Below are positions 60,310 to 64,000 of a stretch of 64,000 nt of DNA, piece after piece. How positions within the stretch are numbered: the first letter of the stretch is position 1; every line of letters starts with the position of its first letter. Made by a program: the position numbers and the translations under genes. The DNA comes from Chitinophaga vietnamensis (lineage in GTDB: Bacteria > Bacteroidota > Bacteroidia > Chitinophagales > Chitinophagaceae): positions 868,001 through 932,000 of the forward strand of contig NZ_CABHMS010000001.1 in assembly GCF_902167635.1 (NCBI RefSeq). The letters run 5' to 3'. The notes under the pieces are model-generated. The model worked only from the letters and a program-made list of their open reading frames with translations, was not told where the DNA came from and made no database searches.

Positions 60310-62469
60310 TTATTTTTTCGGCCCTTTGAAAATGCGTTTCACTGCCCTGCCCAGTTTGTTCAGGTTAGCCAGCTGTTCCTGGATAGGCGCCAGGGTAAGG
60401 TCTTCCGGCTGAAGGCCTGCTTCAATAAAGTCTACCGCCCTTTGTTCCGGATACAAAAGGATCACGTTATTATCCTTGAAATGACGGCTTACCTTAGCCG
60501 GGATCGATTCCATAAAAGCATGGTAAGAGAGCGTTCCCTTGCGGGCTGTCACCGTTACCACGAGGTCGTCGCGCGTTACTTCGCGGGAAAGGATGAGGAA
60601 ATCCTCAATGGTATCGAACTGCTTGAAAACCACGTCCACACTCATTTTCGCCTGTTCCATCCAGGCAGTGACCACCTGTTGTGTTTTGTTATTACAGAAG
60701 ATGAGCAGCCTGGCCCCGGCTTGTTTGGCCAGTACGAACATCTTGCCGATATAATGTGAAAAGCCGATCTCATACTCGGTATTATGCGGCATCACCAGCA
60801 CCATCTTTTTAGTGGTACTGAGCGGATGCTGGAAATTGCAGACGTATACTGTTTCCCAAACGCTTTGCAGCACGTTATCCAGCGTGGTACCGAAGATATT
60901 GCCGAAAAGACGGTCGGTAGTGCTGGTTTTGTCGGTCCAGCCGAGGATCACGTCGCTGACCATGAGTTCTTTGGCGGCTCTTGCGATACCATCAGATACG
61001 TTGAGGTCAATACGCGTCACCACCTGCACTTCGCTTTCGGTAGCGGCAGCGTGTATCACGGCTTTCTCCATCATTTTGTTGGTAAGATGGATGCGTTCTT
61101 TCGCTTCTTCATTATCCTGCACTACTGCCAGCGGATAGATGGGCGTGGGGGCGTGCGCATCTTTGATCATCACTGCAAAATCCAGCAGGGCTTCTATACG
61201 CTCGGGGTTGGCTACGGGAATGAGTATACGTTCTGGCTGATCGGGCAGTTCGGGCTTGTCCGCTGCATCTTGTATGGCCAGCTTGCGCGCTGCGCCTTCC
61301 GTTACAAATGAGCCAACGAGACAGGTAATGAGGATCAATACCACGGTGCCATTCAACACATTTTCATCTACAATGCCCATATTAAAACCAATGAGGATAA
61401 CGGCGATCGTAGCTGCGGCATGCGCGCTGCTCAAACCGAAGATCACATTGCGTTGCGTAGGGCTGTAGCGGAACGTGAGCTGTGTGAAAAATGCGGCGAG
61501 CCATTTGCTCGAGAGCGCCATGCCGGTGAGCGCGCCCGCGATGATGAGGGCTTCCGGCCCTCTCAGCAGCACGCGAAGGTCTACCAGCATACCCACGCTG
61601 ATCAGGAAGAAGGGGATGAACAGGGCGTTGCCAACGAACTCGATACGGTTCATTAACGGCGAGGTATGCGGTATCAGTTGGTTGAGCGCCAATCCGGCGA
61701 GGAAGGCGCCGATAATGCCTTCCACGCCTGCGAGTTCGGCGAGGAAGGCAGCTGCGAACACCAGTGCCAGCACAAATATGAAATGCGATGTTTTGTCGTC
61801 TTTTATTTTTTTGAAGAACCAGCGGCCCAGCATAGGCATGAGCCACAGGATGATGGCGGCGAATACGGCCAGGGAGATGCTCAGCCTGGTCCAGAACTGT
61901 GCATTGAGGTTGCCGGCTTCAGCGCCGGTGATGATGGCCAGTATCAGCAGTACCAGGGTATCTGTGATGATCGTGCCGCCAACGGCTACAGTTACGGCTT
62001 CATTTTTTGTAACACCCAGGCGGCTGGCCAGGGGATAGGCCACTAGCGTATGTGTGGCAAACATGCTCGATACCAGCAGTGTGGCCATGAAATTGAAATG
62101 CAGCACATAGGAACATACCAGAAAACCCATCACCAGCGGAATGAGGAAGGTGAAGGCGCCGAAAACCATGCTGCGGTAGCGGTTCTTGCGGAACTCTGTC
62201 ATGTCCAGCTCGAGGCCGGCGAGGAACATGATATAGAGCAGGCCTGCTTTTCCAAACAGGTCTATGCTGCCTTTTTCTATGATCTTGAAGCCATGGTCGC
62301 CGATCAGCATGCCGGCCAGTATCAGCCCGATAATGCTGGGAATACGGAACTTGCGCAGGATGATGGGCGCCAGCAAGATGATAAACAATACCAACGAAAA
62401 AATAGGTACCGGATCTTTCAACGGCAAGCTGGTACTCATCAATAAAACCAATCTGTTCATCATAACCAA
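60310..62469 (-). CDS. Cation:proton antiporter, CPA2 (Kef-type) family
   Basis: A 719-residue protein with twelve or so membrane helices (residues 20-415), including IPSIIGLILAGMLIGDHGF, the helix pair GLLYIMFLAGLELD and the conserved GGTIITDTLVLL with an Asp in the ion-binding place. The C-terminal 300 residues are cytoplasmic with two alpha/beta units that look like universal-stress folds (RILIPVANPERIEALLDFA and LVMPHNTEYEIG). It would exchange Na or K for protons. It starts the operon that ends with the channel-like gene. Confidence 0.9.
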   Translation of the reverse strand: MVMMNRLVLLMSTSLPLKDPVPIFSLVLFIILLAPIILRKFRIPSIIGLILAGMLIGDHGFKIIEKGSIDLFGKAGLLYIMFLAGLELDMTEFRKNRYRSMVFGAFTFLIPLVMGFLVCSYVLHFNFMATLLVSSMFATHTLVAYPLASRLGVTKNEAVTVAVGGTIITDTLVLLILAIITGAEAGNLNAQFWTRLSISLAVFAAIILWLMPMLGRWFFKKIKDDKTSHFIFVLALVFAAAFLAELAGVEGIIGAFLAGLALNQLIPHTSPLMNRIEFVGNALFIPFFLISVGMLVDLRVLLRGPEALIIAGALTGMALSSKWLAAFFTQLTFRYSPTQRNVIFGLSSAHAAATIAVILIGFNMGIVDENVLNGTVVLILITCLVGSFVTEGAARKLAIQDAADKPELPDQPERILIPVANPERIEALLDFAVMIKDAHAPTPIYPLAVVQDNEEAKERIHLTNKMMEKAVIHAAATESEVQVVTRIDLNVSDGIARAAKELMVSDVILGWTDKTSTTDRLFGNIFGTTLDNVLQSVWETVYVCNFQHPLSTTKKMVLVMPHNTEYEIGFSHYIGKMFVLAKQAGARLLIFCNNKTQQVVTAWMEQAKMSVDVVFKQFDTIEDFLILSREVTRDDLVVTVTARKGTLSYHAFMESIPAKVSRHFKDNNVILLYPEQRAVDFIEAGLQPEDLTLAPIQEQLANLNKLGRAVKRIFKGPKK

Positions 62470-62538
62470 TTTTTAAAAATTACAGAAAATCGTCCGATCT
62501 CAGCTATCAAATATGGATAAATTAACGAATAATCCATG

Positions 62539-62546
62539 TAATTTTG
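62539..62546 (+). promoter_or_regulatory. -7 box before clpS
   Basis: TAATTTTG matches TAnnTTTG and lies 17 bases before the clpS ATG; no clear -33 partner. Confidence 0.5.
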
Positions 62547-62563
62547 CATAAAGCTTTTTTTAA

Positions 62564-62872
62564 ATGAGCGATCGTACAAGTACTGAGATAATTCCTGAGG
62601 AATTGGAAGATGTGATGGTAGCGGAAGATGAGCAGTTTCCCTTCAGCCTGATCGTTTGGAATGATGAGGTAAATACGTTTGACTGGGTCATCGCATCGCT
62701 CGTAGAGGTGTGTGGCCACTCCAATGAGCAGGCAGAGCAATGTGCCCTCATCATCCATTTCAATGGTAAATACGCCGTAAAGCATGGTGAGTACCTGAAG
62801 TTGCGCCCGCTGTGCGAGGCATTGCTGGAGCGGGGCCTCAGCGCCACCATCGAGGAAATGGCCGGCAAGTAG
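62564..62872 (+). CDS. clpS: ATP-dependent Clp protease adaptor ClpS
   Basis: A 102-residue adaptor that recognises N-degrons (Leu, Phe, Trp, Tyr) and feeds them to ClpAP. After a flexible N terminus it has SLIVWNDEVNTFDWVIASL, with the Asn-Asp pair of the N-degron pocket, and CALIIHFNGKYAVKHGEY, with the His and hydrophobic residues of the binding site. The aat gene starts 11 bases after its stop; the enzyme it encodes makes the N-degrons that ClpS reads. Confidence 0.95.
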   Translation: MSDRTSTEIIPEELEDVMVAEDEQFPFSLIVWNDEVNTFDWVIASLVEVCGHSNEQAEQCALIIHFNGKYAVKHGEYLKLRPLCEALLERGLSATIEEMAGK

Positions 62873-62883
62873 TTTCTTTCAAC

Positions 62884-63522
62884 ATGTCTGTTTTCCGTCT
62901 TAATAAAAAACTGATCTTTCCTCCTGTGCAGCTATCGGAATCCGATGGTTTGCTGGCGGTAGGCGGCGATCTTTCCACCGAACGTCTTCTGCTGGCCTAT
63001 CAATCCGGTATCTTCCCCTGGTATGATGAACCGCCCATCCTGTGGTGGAGCCCTGATCCCCGTTTCGTACTTTTTCCCGAAAATCTCAAAGTGTCTGCCA
63101 GCATGAAACAGGTGCTGAGGCAGCAGCGTTTCCGTATCTCCTTCAATGAAGCCTTCCCGGCGGTAATCCGCCGCTGTAGCGAGATTCCGCGGGCCGGGCA
63201 AAGCGGCACCTGGATCACCAAAGAGATGCAGGAGGCCTATATACGCCTGCATCGCGAAGGCTATGCCATGTCGGTGGAATGCTGGGATGGCCCCCTGCTG
63301 GCCGGCGGCCTCTATGGCGTAAAAATTGGCCGCTTCTTTTTCGGCGAGTCCATGTTTGCGGATGTCAGCAATGCCTCCAAAGCCGCCTTCATCACGTTTG
63401 TACAAACCTTTGGCCACGAGCTCACCATGATCGATTGCCAGGTACATACCCATCATCTTGCATCGCTGGGGGCCAGCTTCATCACACGCGAAGAATTTCT
63501 ACAGCTACTGGATTTTTCGTAA
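62884..63522 (+). CDS. aat: Leucyl/phenylalanyl-tRNA--protein transferase
   Basis: The enzyme (212 residues from the ATG at 62884) adds Leu or Phe from tRNA to proteins with N-terminal Arg or Lys. It shows SDGLLAVGGDLSTERLLLAYQSGIFPW, the WWSPDPRFVL block, the SGTWITKEMQEAY block, and IDCQVHTHHLASLGA. Length is close to the E. coli enzyme (234). With clpS it forms a compact N-degron operon. Confidence 0.96.
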   Translation: MSVFRLNKKLIFPPVQLSESDGLLAVGGDLSTERLLLAYQSGIFPWYDEPPILWWSPDPRFVLFPENLKVSASMKQVLRQQRFRISFNEAFPAVIRRCSEIPRAGQSGTWITKEMQEAYIRLHREGYAMSVECWDGPLLAGGLYGVKIGRFFFGESMFADVSNASKAAFITFVQTFGHELTMIDCQVHTHHLASLGASFITREEFLQLLDFS

Positions 63523-63586
63523 CTTTTGGCCCTGCTGTAATTCCTCTTTTTCATTCAATTATTTACTGGCACTAAAAAATTAAACT

Positions 63587-64000
63587 ATGAAACGTACACT
63601 CCTGCTGTTGGCTGTTGTTGTGTGCTCGGCATTTCTTGTCCCCAAACAACCCACTGTTCGGGAAGACCGCAGCCTGCTCCTCTCGGAATTGAAAAACACC
63701 AAAGAGAACCTGCTCAAAACAGTGCAGGGGCTCAGCGACGCCCAACTGCAATACAAGCCCGCACCTGACCGCTGGTCAGTAATAGAATGTGTGGAGCACA
63801 TCACCCTGATCGAAAGATTTTTCCGCGAAGCGGAACAATCCATGATAAAGGAACCTGCCAACCCCGACAAAAAGAAAGACGTAAAGGTAACGGACGACTT
63901 TATCGTGAAGTCGGTAGAAGACCGCAGCCACAAACGCCAGGCGCCGGAATTTGGGCAGCCTAAAAATACTTTTGGCTCGCCATCCGCTACCATAGCGGCT
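63587..64000 (+). CDS. DinB-family protein, N-terminal part
   Basis: The gene runs off the right edge; 138 codons are visible. A signal peptide (TLLLLAVVVCSAFLVP) is followed by a helical bundle with LLLSELKNTKENLLKTVQGLS, APDRWSVIECVEHITLIERF, which carries the metal-binding His of DinB/YfiT-like four-helix proteins. Such proteins are often thiol transferases or of unknown role, and an exported form is common in Bacteroidota. Confidence 0.8.
   Translation, partial: MKRTLLLLAVVVCSAFLVPKQPTVREDRSLLLSELKNTKENLLKTVQGLSDAQLQYKPAPDRWSVIECVEHITLIERFFREAEQSMIKEPANPDKKKDVKVTDDFIVKSVEDRSHKRQAPEFGQPKNTFGSPSATIAA

Overview
The window looks like a chromosomal stretch from a Bacteroidota bacterium, most likely of the Chitinophagaceae (Chitinophaga-like). 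The evidence is Bacteroidota promoters (a TTG-type -33 box, about 19-20 bases, then TAnnTTTG) in front of several genes, almost no Shine-Dalgarno sequences, and typical families: a long-form IspH, a SprE/PorW-like TPR protein, a putative porin, a HYC_CC_PP protein, LytS/LytTR sensor pairs, and a SusC-like segment inside a MuiA-family protein. Base composition is mixed (about half G+C) with AT-rich spacers. I see no phage, integrase, transposase or CRISPR array. This is core chromosome with small accessory cassettes.

Layout. 1-2.1 kb: the end of a sodium:solute symporter and a GH130 mannosyl-glucose phosphorylase (mannan use). 2.4-5.2 kb: a TPR histidine kinase and LytTR regulator. 5.5-11.3 kb (minus): ispH, a rhomboid protease and a large TraB/GumN-like protein. 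11.5-15 kb: rpsA, a cyclase-family hydrolase and a HAD phosphatase. 15.2-19 kb: a sulfite-assimilation operon (sulfite/nitrite reductase with a HEPN-like tail, then two siroheme genes) behind what looks like a cysteine-codon attenuator. 19-25.7 kb: DUF488, HD hydrolase, acyl-CoA thioesterase, pyrG, yidC, M28 peptidase. 25.8-28 kb (minus): SprT-like protein, a membrane protein, AtpZ/AtpI, bactofilin and a small membrane coiled-coil protein. 28.2-33.9 kb: SprE/PorW-like protein and class A PBP. 34.1-41.5 kb: MuiA-like protein, thioredoxin-fold protein, sucC, purine nucleoside phosphorylase, porin. 41.6-44 kb: a four-gene metal (probably copper) cassette ending in an HMA-AraC fusion. 44.5-49.2 kb: an L,D-transpeptidase and two unrelated isocitrate dehydrogenases in tandem. 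49.3-54.2 kb: SGNH hydrolase, ferredoxin-reductase-like protein, and a LiaF-like/DUF4288/LytS/LytTR envelope-sensing operon. 54.3-57.5 kb: a small protein with a nucleotidyltransferase, an Nramp-Usp fusion and MntR. 57.7-64 kb: a lipoprotein, three identical tRNA-Val genes, a channel-like protein with a CPA2 antiporter, clpS-aat (N-degron pathway), and the start of a DinB-family gene.

The most unusual structure is between the genes. At least three families of inverted repeats occupy the intergenic gaps. One is a 33-base palindrome present five times; in three places it sits inside a second, much longer inverted repeat with arms of 63-95 bases that are perfect or nearly perfect. The second family is AT-rich, built of GGATTTAC-like units. 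The third is a five-copy GC-rich hairpin cluster between the two isocitrate dehydrogenase genes. The most interesting regulatory candidate is the leader before the sulfite reductase: a promoter, a 21-codon open frame with three consecutive Cys codons, and an intrinsic terminator, all upstream of the reductase start.
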